This document shows, piece by piece, positions 1-8,670 of a DNA stretch of 64,000 nt. Position 1 is the first letter of the stretch. Each line of letters starts with the position of its first letter. The stretch comes from Prauserella flavalba (lineage in GTDB: Bacteria > Actinomycetota > Actinomycetes > Mycobacteriales > Pseudonocardiaceae). The DNA lies in the NCBI RefSeq assembly GCF_003202235.1, contig NZ_MASU01000018.1, positions 50,057-114,056 on the forward strand. The letters run 5' to 3'. The notes below the pieces were generated by a model, which searched no databases, had not been told where the DNA came from, and saw nothing but the letters and a program-made list of their open reading frames with translations. The translations under genes were made by a program, and so were the position numbers.

Positions 1-837
1 GTAGTGCTGCTGGGACTGGTAAACGGCCTCCTGGGTGGCGCGATCGTCCCCGCGCAGCACCAGGTCCAGCCACACCAACTCCTCCAGTTGCTTGGTGGTG
101 AGCGTTTGCTGTAGCGGCAACCACTGGTGCTCGTAAACATGTTCGGCGCTGGCAGGAAGGCGCATGAACAGGTAGTTGCGCAGTAGATCCGCCTGAGTGA
201 GCGGTTGGCCGGTGTGGTTGAGTGACTCGAAGATGCGGTGCACGTTGTCATCCGGGTGTGCCGCAATCTCCACAATGCTCAACTGGCCTGCTATCGCCTG
301 CTCGATACGCACGATGTCGTGCGGATCCTCGGGGTCGTCGATCGCTGCCAGTTCCTTGCGGAAGAAGCGATACGCCTCGCCGATGCGATCGGTTCCGTCG
401 GCGTCCGGCGCTCGTTCGAGGAGCTTTATCCACGACGGCCGGTCCGCCTGAGTGGGAAGTAGCGTGTAGCGGTCTTGGCCATCAGCGAACCGGTTGAACA
501 GGTATAGGTCGTCGATCTTCTCGGCCAGCCGGGCATCCTGTCCGCGCACGTGGTCTTGAATGGCACACAGCAAGATCGATAGGGTCGTCAAACGCTGCTG
601 TCCATCGACGACGAGCCACACCTGCACGCCCGCCGGCGTGTTTGCCGGGCTCGGCGCCAGCACCACAGAGCCGAGGAAGTGCGACGCAGTAGCGTCGCTT
701 TCCACGACCCCGATGAGGTCCTGCCACAGTTGGTCCAGAGCTTTGTGTTCCCAACTGTACGGACGCTGGTAGAGCGGTACGACGTACTGACGTTCTCCCT
801 GCAGCAAGCTGCGGAGAGTGGTCTCGCTGGCCTTCAC
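1..837 (-). CDS. DUF262 domain protein (GmrSD-like), 3' end outside window
   Basis: The first 279 codons are visible and the reading frame is still open at base 1. The start is GTG at 837-835, preceded by GGAGGAC at 848-842. The N-terminus reads VKASETTLRSLLQGERQYVV, then PLYQRPYSW at residues 21-29, and the DUF262 signature DGQQR is at residues 78-82 (VVDGQQRLTT). This family has a ParB/Srx-like fold and includes the N-terminal nuclease/NTPase half of type IV GmrSD restriction enzymes, so a defence role is possible. That role is inference, because the C-terminal half (often DUF1524) is not visible. The transcript reads out of the window away from the antiporter remnant. Confidence 0.88.
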   Translation of the reverse strand, partial: MKASETTLRSLLQGERQYVVPLYQRPYSWEHKALDQLWQDLIGVVESDATASHFLGSVVLAPSPANTPAGVQVWLVVDGQQRLTTLSILLCAIQDHVRGQDARLAEKIDDLYLFNRFADGQDRYTLLPTQADRPSWIKLLERAPDADGTDRIGEAYRFFRKELAAIDDPEDPHDIVRIEQAIAGQLSIVEIAAHPDDNVHRIFESLNHTGQPLTQADLLRNYLFMRLPASAEHVYEHQWLPLQQTLTTKQLEELVWLDLVLRGDDRATQEAVYQSQQHY

Positions 838-998
838 CAAAGTCCTCCGTTTACCGGGTGCGGCAGAAGGCCGCGGCATTGACGATCTTCGTACGCATGA
901 TCCGACATCGGTGACAAGGCGGACAGCGTTAACAACCTTCACCCAGCTGCGCGCAGACTGGCCGCACCCCAGCAAGGAACCACCGACAACGTCAACAG

Positions 999-2178
999 AT
1001 GTGGGAGTTTCTCACAACCTCGCAGGTCAGCTCGTTGTTGCTCTCGCTTGCCGTTGTGCTGGTGGTCGCGCAGGTGCTGGGGGCGTTGGCCAGGAGACTG
1101 GGGCAGCCGGGCGTGGTCGGGGAGCTCGTCGGCGGCGTTCTGCTCGGGCCTTCCATGTTCGGTGGGGCGCACTCCGCGTTCCTCTTTCCGGACGACATCC
1201 GGCCTCTGCTCGGCTCGCTCGCCAACGTCGGCATCGCGTTGTTCATGTTCCTCACCGGGCTGGAGCTGGAGGGGCGGCTCGTTCGGGGGCGCGGGCGCGT
1301 CGTCGCCAGCGTGTCGATCGGTTCCCTGCTCGTGCCGTTCGCACTCGGCGCGCTGCTCGCGCTCGGGTTGTACGACGACGGCGACCGGCTCGCCTTCACA
1401 CTGTTCCTCGGCGTCGCCATGGCCGCTACCGCCTTTCCCTTTCTCGCACGGGTTCTCGCCGATCGCGGACTCACCGACACCAGCTTCGGCGGGCTCTCCA
1501 TCGCCAGCGCCGCCGTGTGCGACGCGCTCGCCTGGTCGGTGCTCTGCGTCGTCGCCATCGCAGGCGGGGCATGCGGTGGGAACTCCTCACCATCGTTCCC
1601 TACACGGTCCTGCTGTTCACCGTCGTCCGCCCGCTCATCGGGCGACTGACGACCAGCACGCCCGTCATCGTCGCCGGGGTGCTCTCTTCCTCGGCGCTCA
1701 CCGAGTGGATGGGGTTGCACCTCGTCTTCGGCGCGTTCCTCTTCGGCCTTGCCGTACCCCGGACGGCGGCGCTCGGCGAGCTCAGGGTCCGCGTCGGTCA
1801 CGTCGGCGCGCTGTTGCTGCCCGTCTACTTCGTGATCGCCGGGCTTGAGGTCGACCTGTCGACCTTCGGACTCGCCGGCCTGCTCGAACTCGGCCTGATC
1901 CTGCTCGTCGCGGTCGCCGGGAAGTTCGCCGGCGTCTACGGCGCCGCGCGCCTGCACCGCCTCGATCGCAGGGAGACCGCCTCGCTGGCCACATTGCTGA
2001 ACACCCGGGGCTTCACCGAGCTGGTGATTCTCGCCGTCGGCCTCGAGCTCGGCGTGCTCGACCGCAGCTGTACTCGCTCATGGCGGTGATGGCCATCCTC
2101 ACCACCGTGATGACGGGACCGTTGCTGAACCTCCTCGGCACGAAAACCATGCCAGCCGTTGACAGGGTTTCGCCCTAG
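999..2178 (+). pseudogene. Cation/proton antiporter (CPA2/KefB-like), two frameshifts
   Basis: Three consecutive frames together spell one monovalent cation:proton antiporter of about 390 residues. Frame one runs from ATG 999 (MWEFLTTSQVSSLLLSLAVV) to about 1570 and carries the GQPGVVGELVGGVLLGPSMF and FLTGLELE segments. A second frame carries EWMGLHLVFGAFLFGLAVPR and the NTRGFTELVILAVGLELGVL helix up to about 2065. A third frame finishes at TAG 2176-2178 (LYSLMAVMAILTTVMTGP). Both frame changes fit the loss of one base; the second lies in gaccgcagctgtac, where CGC CAG CTG TAC would be expected. Either this is a true pseudogene or there are two sequence errors. All parts expected of the family are present, so decay, if real, is recent. 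Confidence 0.8.
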
Positions 2179-2189
2179 CGTCGACACCC

Positions 2190-2681
2190 ATGACCACCTG
2201 GAAAGAGTTCGCCCACGCCGCACCACGGACCGCCGGGGTCTTCGCCCGCCGCCACGCCGCCACCGGGAACCTCTGCCTGCTCGCGACGCTGCGTTCGGAC
2301 GGGTTCCCCCGCATCAGCCCGCTGGAGCCCCGGTTCTTCGAGGGGCAACTCTGGCTCGTCGGCATGCCCGGCACCACCAAGTTCCGCGACCTCGCCCGCG
2401 ACCCCCGCTTCTGCCTGCACACCGCGACCGTCGACACCGAGGTCAAGGAGGGCGACGCGAAGCTGTGGGGCGTGGTCGAGGACGTCCGCGATCCCGCACT
2501 GCACCAGCGCTGGGCCACCGCGCTGTACGAGGAGACAGGGTTCGACCTGCGAGGGAAGGAGTTCGACCACTTCTACGCTGCCGACATCGTCGGCGGCTCG
2601 GCCGTGGAGGTACGCGGCGACCATCTCGAGATCACGGTGTGGAAGCCCGGCGAGCCGGAACGGGTGGTCGAAAAACGGTGA
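2190..2681 (+). CDS. Pyridoxamine 5'-phosphate oxidase family (FMN-binding split-barrel) protein
   Basis: A 163-residue split-barrel protein. It starts MTTWKEFAHAAPRTAGVFAR and continues with GNLCLLATLRSDGFPRISPLEPRF, the typical first strand and phosphate-binding segment of PPOX-like flavin/F420 proteins. A WLVGMPGTTKFRDLARDPRFCLHT stretch follows. Such proteins bind FMN, F420 or heme, and the substrate cannot be told from sequence. There is no ribosome site. TAGCGT at 2176-2181 lies 8 nt before ATG 2190, so the message is probably leaderless, and the -10 overlaps the stop of the antiporter remnant. Confidence 0.88.
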   Translation: MTTWKEFAHAAPRTAGVFARRHAATGNLCLLATLRSDGFPRISPLEPRFFEGQLWLVGMPGTTKFRDLARDPRFCLHTATVDTEVKEGDAKLWGVVEDVRDPALHQRWATALYEETGFDLRGKEFDHFYAADIVGGSAVEVRGDHLEITVWKPGEPERVVEKR

Positions 2682-2769
2682 AACCGCGCTGAAACCGCGG
2701 TGAATCCGGCCCCGCCCATCCTCGTTCCCGTCGTGGCCGCCAAAGGCCACCGGACGAGACGAGGAGACC

Positions 2770-3726
2770 ATGAACACCGTCACTGCCCAGCCGGCGATCG
2801 CGGTGAGCGGGCTGCGCAAGTCGTACGGCGAGCACCGCGTGCTCGACGGCATCGACCTGCACGTTCCCACGGGCACGACCTTCGCGCTGCTCGGCCCCAA
2901 CGGAGCCGGCAAGACCACCACGGTCCAGATCCTGTCCACGCTGATCGGCGCCGACGACGGCACGCTGCGCGTCGCCGGGCACGATCCCGCCACCGAGCCC
3001 GACGCCGTTCGCGCCGCGATCGGCGTGACCGGGCAGTTCTCCGCGGTCGACAACCTGCTGACCGCCGAGGAGAACCTGCTGTTGATGGCCGACCTGCACC
3101 ACCTCGGCCGCGCCCGGCGCAGGCAGCGGGCCGCCGAGCTGCTGGAGCGCTTCGAGCTCACTGACGCCGCGAGGAAGGTCGCCGCCACGTTCTCGGGCGG
3201 CATGCGGCGCAGACTCGACCTCGCCATGAGCCTCGTCGCCGAGCCGAGCGTGATCTTCCTCGACGAGCCGACCACGGGCCTCGACCCACGCAGCCGGCGC
3301 ACCCTGTGGCAGCTCATCCGCGACCTCGTGGCGGGCGGCGTGACGATCTTCCTCACGACGCAGTACCTGGAGGAGGCCGACCAGCTCGCCGAGCGGATCG
3401 CCCTGCTGGACCACGGAAAGCTCGTGGCGGAGGGAACGCCGAGCGAGCTGAAGCGGCTCGTTCCCGGCGGGCACGTGCTGCTGCGGTTCGCCGGCGCGCG
3501 TGACCTCGGCGACGCCGCCCGGCTCTTCCCCGACGGCACCGCCGACCACGACGCCCTCACGCTGCAGGTGCCCAGCGACGGCGGGGTCCACTCGCTGCGC
3601 GCCCTGCTCGCCCGGCTCGACGACGCCTCGGTGGAGGTCGGCGAGCTGTCCGTGCACACCCCTGACCTCGACGACGTCTTCCTGTCCCTCACCGGGCGCG
3701 CCGACAACACGAAAGTGAGTGCGTGA
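2770..3726 (+). CDS. ABC exporter ATP-binding protein, DrrA family
   Basis: A 318-residue nucleotide-binding subunit of an ABC-2 exporter. Walker A is GPNGAGKTTT (about residue 41), the signature is FSGGMRRRLDLAMSL, Walker B is VIFLDEPTTGLDPRSR, and the H-loop region reads FLTTQYLEEADQL. The Q-to-TTQ form and the C-terminal extension (LTGRADNTKVSA) are typical of the daunorubicin-resistance DrrA group, which moves hydrophobic drugs or lipids outward. A GGAG site lies just before ATG 2770. The gene overlaps the permease gene by one base (TGATG), so the two are translationally coupled. The substrate is unknown. Confidence 0.93.
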   Translation: MNTVTAQPAIAVSGLRKSYGEHRVLDGIDLHVPTGTTFALLGPNGAGKTTTVQILSTLIGADDGTLRVAGHDPATEPDAVRAAIGVTGQFSAVDNLLTAEENLLLMADLHHLGRARRRQRAAELLERFELTDAARKVAATFSGGMRRRLDLAMSLVAEPSVIFLDEPTTGLDPRSRRTLWQLIRDLVAGGVTIFLTTQYLEEADQLAERIALLDHGKLVAEGTPSELKRLVPGGHVLLRFAGARDLGDAARLFPDGTADHDALTLQVPSDGGVHSLRALLARLDDASVEVGELSVHTPDLDDVFLSLTGRADNTKVSA

Positions 3727-4520
3727 TGAGCACACTGAGCCTGGCCCTGACCGACTCGGCGACGATGTTGCGCCGCAACGTCAAGCACATGCTGCGCTAC
3801 CCGAGCCTGACCCTGATGCTCGCCAGCATGCCGGTGGTGTTCCTGCTGTTGTTCGTCTACGTCTTCGGCGGGACGCTCGGCAACGGCCTCGGGGGCGTCG
3901 ACGGTGGTGGCCGCGCCGCGTACGTGAACTATGTGGCCCCCGGGATCATCCTGATGACCGTGGCCGCCGCGGCGCAGGGCACCGCGATCTCGGTGGCGAT
4001 GGACATGACCGAGGGCATCATCGCCCGGTTCCGCACGATGGCCATCGCCCGCGTGTCGGTGCTGACGGGACACGTCGTGGGCAGCCTGCTCCAGACCCTG
4101 TTCAGCATGGTCATCGTGGTCGGTGTCGCGCTGCTGGTGGGTTTCCGGCCCAACGCCACGCCGATCGAGTGGCTCGCGACGCTGGGCGTGCTGGCGATGA
4201 TCACCTTCGCGCTCATCTGGCTCTCGGTGGCGCTCGGCCTCGCGGCCAAGACCGTCGAGGCGGCGAGCAACTACCCGATGCCGCTGATCATCCTGCCGTT
4301 CCTCGGCAGCGGTTTCGTGCCCACCGACTCGATGCCCGCCTGGCTGCGGGCCTTCGCCGACTACCAGCCCTTCACCCCGTTCATCGAGACCGTGCGCGGC
4401 CTGCTGCTCGGCACGCCGATCGGCAACAGCGCGCTGTTCGCGATCGGCTGGAGCGTCGTTATCGCACTGGCCAGCTACCTGTGGGCTCGTAGGCTGTTCA
4501 ACCGCGATCCGTCGCGTTAG
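3726..4520 (+). CDS. ABC-2 type exporter permease, DrrB family
   Basis: A 264-residue integral membrane protein with about six hydrophobic helices (for example LMLASMPVVFLLLFVYVFGG and APGIILMTVAAAAQGTAISV). It carries the ABC-2 loop DMTEGIIARFRTMAI, which contacts the ATPase. ATG 3726 shares its A with the TGA of the ATPase gene; a GTG one codon upstream is possible. With the preceding gene it forms a complete two-gene exporter in the cytoplasmic membrane. Its 3' end overlaps the convergent regulator gene by 23 nt (4498-4520), so the two operons run tail to tail without a terminator. Confidence 0.92.
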   Translation: MSTLSLALTDSATMLRRNVKHMLRYPSLTLMLASMPVVFLLLFVYVFGGTLGNGLGGVDGGGRAAYVNYVAPGIILMTVAAAAQGTAISVAMDMTEGIIARFRTMAIARVSVLTGHVVGSLLQTLFSMVIVVGVALLVGFRPNATPIEWLATLGVLAMITFALIWLSVALGLAAKTVEAASNYPMPLIILPFLGSGFVPTDSMPAWLRAFADYQPFTPFIETVRGLLLGTPIGNSALFAIGWSVVIALASYLWARRLFNRDPSR

Positions 4521-7500
4521 GACGGTCCCGCAGTGCCGCCAGTATGGCGGCGCGCAGGTCCGCCCTGTCCAGGGCGGCGTACTCCGACACCGCGTCGGCG
4601 TACGCCGCCCCGTCGGCGTGCTCGGCGGCCTCGCGGGCGCGGGACTCCGACATGGTCGGCTGGAGCTGGCGCAGATACCGCAGGCGCTGGGCGAGCGCGA
4701 TCATCCGCACGCCCGAGCGGACGGCGCCGCGATCGAGGTCCACCATCGCCAGTGCGAGGAGCAGCGCACCGCACAGCGGGAACGTCGTCGAATGCGCGGG
4801 CGAGACGGACTCCCCGGCGGAGAGCAGCCCCGACACCGCGCGCGGCAGGCGTTCGACGATGCTCTGGACCTCGCCGAGCCGCCCGTGCTGGGCGTGGGCG
4901 ATCACGGTCGTCGCCTGGATCTCCAGTGTCCACGGTTCGAGGCCGGGGTCGCCACGGAAGTACGGGTCGGTGGTGTCGAGCAGCAGCTCCACCGTCTGCC
5001 GCCAGCGGGCGAGCCCGGAGTCGACGTCGCCGCGCATCAGGTCGATCTCCGCGCGCACGGCGAGCTCGAAGGACCGGATGGTGATCGACTCGTCGTCCGG
5101 CTCGTACTGCATGACCGGAGCCCAGCGCTCGGCCTCGTCGGCGTCGCCGACCTGCAGGTGCGCGAGCACCAGTCCCCACTGGATACCGATCATGTCCGGC
5201 CAGTCCCAGAGGTTCTCCAGCTGCGTCAGCGCGGTGTGCAGCCGCTGCCTGGCCTCCTCCCCCCGGTCGGCGAGCAGGTGCAGCTCGCCGACACGCGAGT
5301 GGGCCATGATGCGCGCCCAAGCGATGTCCTTGTCGTCGACGGCCGCGAGCATGCGCTCGGCGGCCGCCAGCGCCTCGTCCTCGTCGTCCTCGACGGCCGC
5401 GACGTAGCTCAGCACCCCGTTCGCGACCCCTCGCAGCAGTGGCGCGTCGCTCGCGCACAGCTCCCGCAGCCGCGGGTCGCCCGCTCGCAGCGCGTCCGGG
5501 TCACGCAGCACGATCCCGAACGCGCGCATGATGGTGTCCGGCGGAGCCTCCGGGAGGTTGCGCAACACGACGACCGAGCGCGTGGCCCTTGGCCCGTCCA
5601 GCATGAGCGTCACCCCGGCGCACAGCGCCGCCAGCGTGCGCGCCGGCTCGACCAGCTCAGGGGTCGGCCGGAAATGCGACAGCGGCCGGGAGATCTCCTC
5701 GACGATCGCCATGAGCCGCCCGTAGGCGGACTGGACCATCCACAGCGAGATCAGGGGAGCCGCGGCCGCCACAGCGGTGGCCGTGTCCTCGCGCGCGAGT
5801 GCCTGCCGCAGCGCCTGCATCAGGTTGTCCTGCTCGTCGTCGATGAACTCCAGCGGAGGCAGCTCGCCCGGCCGGAACACCAGGTCGTAGTAGGCGATGC
5901 CGTAGTCCCGGGCCCACGAGAGGAAGGCGGCCGTGACGCGTTCGCCCTCCCCCTCGGCCTCGCGGCGGGCGGCGCTGAACTCGCGCACGGTCTCCAGCAT
6001 GCGGAACCGGGTGCCCGAGGCGGTCTCGGTGACCTTCAGCAGCGACTGGTCCACCAGGTCCTCGAGGATGAGCACGGCGTCCGCGTCACCGAGCACGTGC
6101 CGGGCCGACGCCTCGGTGAACCCGCCGGGAAACACCGACAGCACGCGCATCGCGGCCTGCGCGTCGGGACCGAGGAGGTTCCAGCTCCAGTCCACGACGG
6201 CTTCCAGCGTGCGGTGCCGTTGCGGCGCGTCGCGCGGTCCGCCCCGCAAGAGTGCGAACCGGTTCTCGAGGCGTTCGGCGATCTCGGCGACCGACAGCAG
6301 GCGCGCTCGCGCGGCCGCGAGCTCCACGGCCAGCGGCAGCCCGTCGAGGCGTGCGCACAGGCGGCTCACCACGTCGCCGGGCAGCTCGGCACCCGGCCTC
6401 GCGGCGCGCACCCGCTGCTCGAACAGCTCGACCGTGGTCGGCAGGTCCAGTTCCGGCAGCAGGTACACCGACTCCGACGACAGGCCGAGCGGCGCCCTGC
6501 TGGTGGTGAGCACGCGCAGCTCGCCGGTCATGGCCACGAGCGCGCGCACGAGGTCGGCGACGCCCTCGACCACGTGCTCGCAGTTGTCCAGCACCAGCAG
6601 CGTGGAACCGGTGCCGAGCACGTCGACGATGCCGCGCACCTCGTCGCGCACGCCGCCGAAGTGCCCGCGCCGGGCCTCGCCGACCCCCAGCGCCCTGGCC
6701 ACCTCCCCGGCCACCTCATCGCCCTCGCCGACGCCGGCGAGCGGGACGAAGTGCACGACCCGCGCGCTGGCCTCGCGGCTCACGGCGTGGGCGAGCCGGG
6801 TCTTGCCGAGGCCGCCGGGGCCGACGATCGACGTGACCCTGGACGTGCGCAGCATGCCCGCGACGGCCGTGATGTCCCCGGCCCTGCCGAGCAGCGGGTT
6901 CGGCTCGTGGAGCACGCCGTGCCGGACGGCGGGTGAGCCCGCCCGCAGCAGTTCCTGGTGCAGCGCCCGCAGCGCGGGCCCCGGATCGGCGCCCAGCCTG
7001 TCGCGCAGCGCCCTGCGGTAGGCGTCGTAGCGGGCCAGCGGCGCCGAGGGTCCCGAGGTCGCGGCCTCGCTGCGCAGCAGCTCCAGCAGCACCTCCTCGT
7101 CCCGGGGCTGTTCCCTCGCCAGCTCGGCGAGCGGTTCGACGGCCTCGGCGTGCCTGCCGAGCCGTGACAGTGCCAGCGCCCGCAGCCGCACGAGCGCCCG
7201 GTGTGCCTCCGCCCTGCTCTCCCGCAGTGCCGAGAGCGGGTCGTCAAGGGTTGGCCGCTCGCGGGCGGGGCCGTCCCAGAGCGCGAGCCCCGCCTCGGCC
7301 TCCTGGAGCGCGGCGGCGAACTCCCCCGCCCGGAACCGGCGTGCGCTCGCCGCTGCCCGCAGCGGCACGGCCGCGGCGTCGACCCTGTCCTCGGGCAGGT
7401 TGAGGCGGTAGCCGGTGGGCGTGCTGGCGATGACGTCCGGCCCGAGCGACGACCGCGCGCGGGAGACCACCACCTGCAGCGCCTTGGTCGGGTTCTCCGG

Positions 7501-7656
7501 CTGCTCCTGCGGCCAGAGCCCGTCGACGAGGCGGGTGGTGCTGCAGCCGGTGCGCAGGTCGTCGGCGAGCAGCGCGAGCAGACCACGCAGCCGGGGACCG
7601 GTGATCTCCTGGTCGCGGAAGCTCACGCGCGAGAGCAGGGTCAGCTCGGTGGTCAC
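4498..7656 (-). CDS. SARP/AfsR-like transcriptional regulator with BTAD, NB-ARC ATPase and TPR region
   Basis: A large regulator of about 1052 residues. The N-terminus holds an OmpR-type winged helix (TELTLLSRVSFRDQEITG to TPTGYRLNL), followed by a bacterial transcriptional activation domain. Next comes an NB-ARC/AAA ATPase with P-loop GPGGLGKT and Walker B LLVLDNCEHV, and then a long helical TPR-like C-terminus. Relatives activate secondary-metabolite or stress genes. No such cluster is visible, but the convergent DrrAB-type exporter is a candidate target. I place the start at GTG 7656 because TAATCT at 7669-7664 lies exactly 7 nt upstream, as in leaderless messages. GTG 7662 and GTG 7725 are in-frame alternatives. 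The last 23 nt overlap the permease gene. Confidence 0.88.
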   Translation of the reverse strand: MTTELTLLSRVSFRDQEITGPRLRGLLALLADDLRTGCSTTRLVDGLWPQEQPENPTKALQVVVSRARSSLGPDVIASTPTGYRLNLPEDRVDAAAVPLRAAASARRFRAGEFAAALQEAEAGLALWDGPARERPTLDDPLSALRESRAEAHRALVRLRALALSRLGRHAEAVEPLAELAREQPRDEEVLLELLRSEAATSGPSAPLARYDAYRRALRDRLGADPGPALRALHQELLRAGSPAVRHGVLHEPNPLLGRAGDITAVAGMLRTSRVTSIVGPGGLGKTRLAHAVSREASARVVHFVPLAGVGEGDEVAGEVARALGVGEARRGHFGGVRDEVRGIVDVLGTGSTLLVLDNCEHVVEGVADLVRALVAMTGELRVLTTSRAPLGLSSESVYLLPELDLPTTVELFEQRVRAARPGAELPGDVVSRLCARLDGLPLAVELAAARARLLSVAEIAERLENRFALLRGGPRDAPQRHRTLEAVVDWSWNLLGPDAQAAMRVLSVFPGGFTEASARHVLGDADAVLILEDLVDQSLLKVTETASGTRFRMLETVREFSAARREAEGEGERVTAAFLSWARDYGIAYYDLVFRPGELPPLEFIDDEQDNLMQALRQALAREDTATAVAAAAPLISLWMVQSAYGRLMAIVEEISRPLSHFRPTPELVEPARTLAALCAGVTLMLDGPRATRSVVVLRNLPEAPPDTIMRAFGIVLRDPDALRAGDPRLRELCASDAPLLRGVANGVLSYVAAVEDDEDEALAAAERMLAAVDDKDIAWARIMAHSRVGELHLLADRGEEARQRLHTALTQLENLWDWPDMIGIQWGLVLAHLQVGDADEAERWAPVMQYEPDDESITIRSFELAVRAEIDLMRGDVDSGLARWRQTVELLLDTTDPYFRGDPGLEPWTLEIQATTVIAHAQHGRLGEVQSIVERLPRAVSGLLSAGESVSPAHSTTFPLCGALLLALAMVDLDRGAVRSGVRMIALAQRLRYLRQLQPTMSESRAREAAEHADGAAYADAVSEYAALDRADLRAAILAALRDRPNATDRG

Positions 7657-7739
7657 GAACACAAGATTAGAGGGCACACCGGCAGGACTTGCCGTCGCGA
7701 GCGGGGAACCGGGTTGCGGGCTCACCTAGGGTTGGCCGC

Positions 7740-8615
7740 ATGACAGTGTCCATCGTGGAGTTTCCGGTCGGCGAGGACGGCGCCGCGCCGTACGGCATCA
7801 CGGCGGGACCGGACGGCGCCCTGTGGTTCACCCTCGTGCACGGTGCCGTCGGCCGGATGAGCACCGGCGGCGAGTACGTGACGTACCCGCTCGACCCGCC
7901 GTCCGGGCAGCCGACCGTGATCACCGAGGGGCCGGACGGGGCGCTCTGGTTCACCGAGTCGAAGGGTCACCGCGTCGGCCGGATCTCGGTCGACGGCACG
8001 GTGTCGTCGGTGGACGTCGGCGAGAGCGGCCCGTACGGCATCACCGCGGGACCCGACGGCGCGGTGTGGTTCACCGAGATGAACGCGGGCCGCATCGGCC
8101 GCCTCGAACCCGGCGGCGCGCTCACGGCGTTCCCGCTGCCCGTGGAGGGCGCCTACCCGGCCGCGATCACCACGGGACCGGACGGTGCGCTGTGGTTCTG
8201 CCTGAACCAGGCCAACGCGATCGGCCGCTGCACCACGGACGGCGAGATCACCGTCCACACGCTACCGACCGGGGCCGCCGCGCCCGTCGGTATCGCGAGC
8301 GGCGCCGACGCGGTGTGGTTCGTGGAGATCGGCGCGGGGCAGGTCGGCCGGATCACGCCGGAGGGCGAGATCACCGAGTTCCCGCTGCCCGACCGGTCCG
8401 CGCGCCCGCACGCGATCGTCGCCGATCCGCGCGGCGGCTTCTGGTTCACGGAGTGGGGCGGCAACCGCATCGGCCACGTCGACGAGTCCGGCCGCTTCGA
8501 GCACCACGCGCTGCCGAGAGGGTCGGCGGAGCCGCACGGCATCACCATCGGCTCCGACGGCGCCGTGTGGGCGGCGCTGGAGATCGGCAGCCTCGTGCGC
8601 CTCGAGCGCTGCTGA
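7740..8615 (+). CDS. Virginiamycin B lyase (streptogramin lyase) family beta-propeller
   Basis: A 291-residue protein with at least six repeats of the type GPDGALWFTE...IGRI, each one propeller blade. Vgb enzymes linearise type B streptogramins by C-O bond elimination. In the staphylococcal enzyme the essential residues are H228, E268 and H270. Here H224, E264 and H266 (RPHAIV and AEPHGI) keep the same 40- and 2-residue spacing, so catalysis is plausible. Many actinomycete homologues have unknown substrates, however. TAGGGT at 7727-7732 is 7 nt before ATG 7740, pointing to a leaderless transcript divergent from the SARP-type regulator. The gene ends at a bidirectional hairpin. Confidence 0.87.
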   Translation: MTVSIVEFPVGEDGAAPYGITAGPDGALWFTLVHGAVGRMSTGGEYVTYPLDPPSGQPTVITEGPDGALWFTESKGHRVGRISVDGTVSSVDVGESGPYGITAGPDGAVWFTEMNAGRIGRLEPGGALTAFPLPVEGAYPAAITTGPDGALWFCLNQANAIGRCTTDGEITVHTLPTGAAAPVGIASGADAVWFVEIGAGQVGRITPEGEITEFPLPDRSARPHAIVADPRGGFWFTEWGGNRIGHVDESGRFEHHALPRGSAEPHGITIGSDGAVWAALEIGSLVRLERC

Positions 8616-8619
8616 CGTG

Positions 8620-8670
8620 CCCCCAAGGCCACCTTTGTTGCGTTCAACGCAACAAAGGTGGCCTTGGGGG
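8620..8670. terminator. Long hairpin (AAGGCCACCTTTGTTGCG type) between convergent genes
   Basis: This is a near-perfect inverted repeat. CCCCCAAGGCCACCTTTGTT pairs with its complement ending GGTGGCCTTGGGGG around a short TTCAAC-type loop. It follows the Vgb-like gene and also holds the last codons and the TGA (8646-8644) of the convergent epoxide hydrolase gene. It probably terminates both transcripts. Confidence 0.8.

Noticed and set aside
818..1560. N-terminal part of a long frame (from 818) over the antiporter region
   Set aside because: Only the part after about 1570 resembles protein. Before that it is the out-of-frame shadow of the first antiporter segment.
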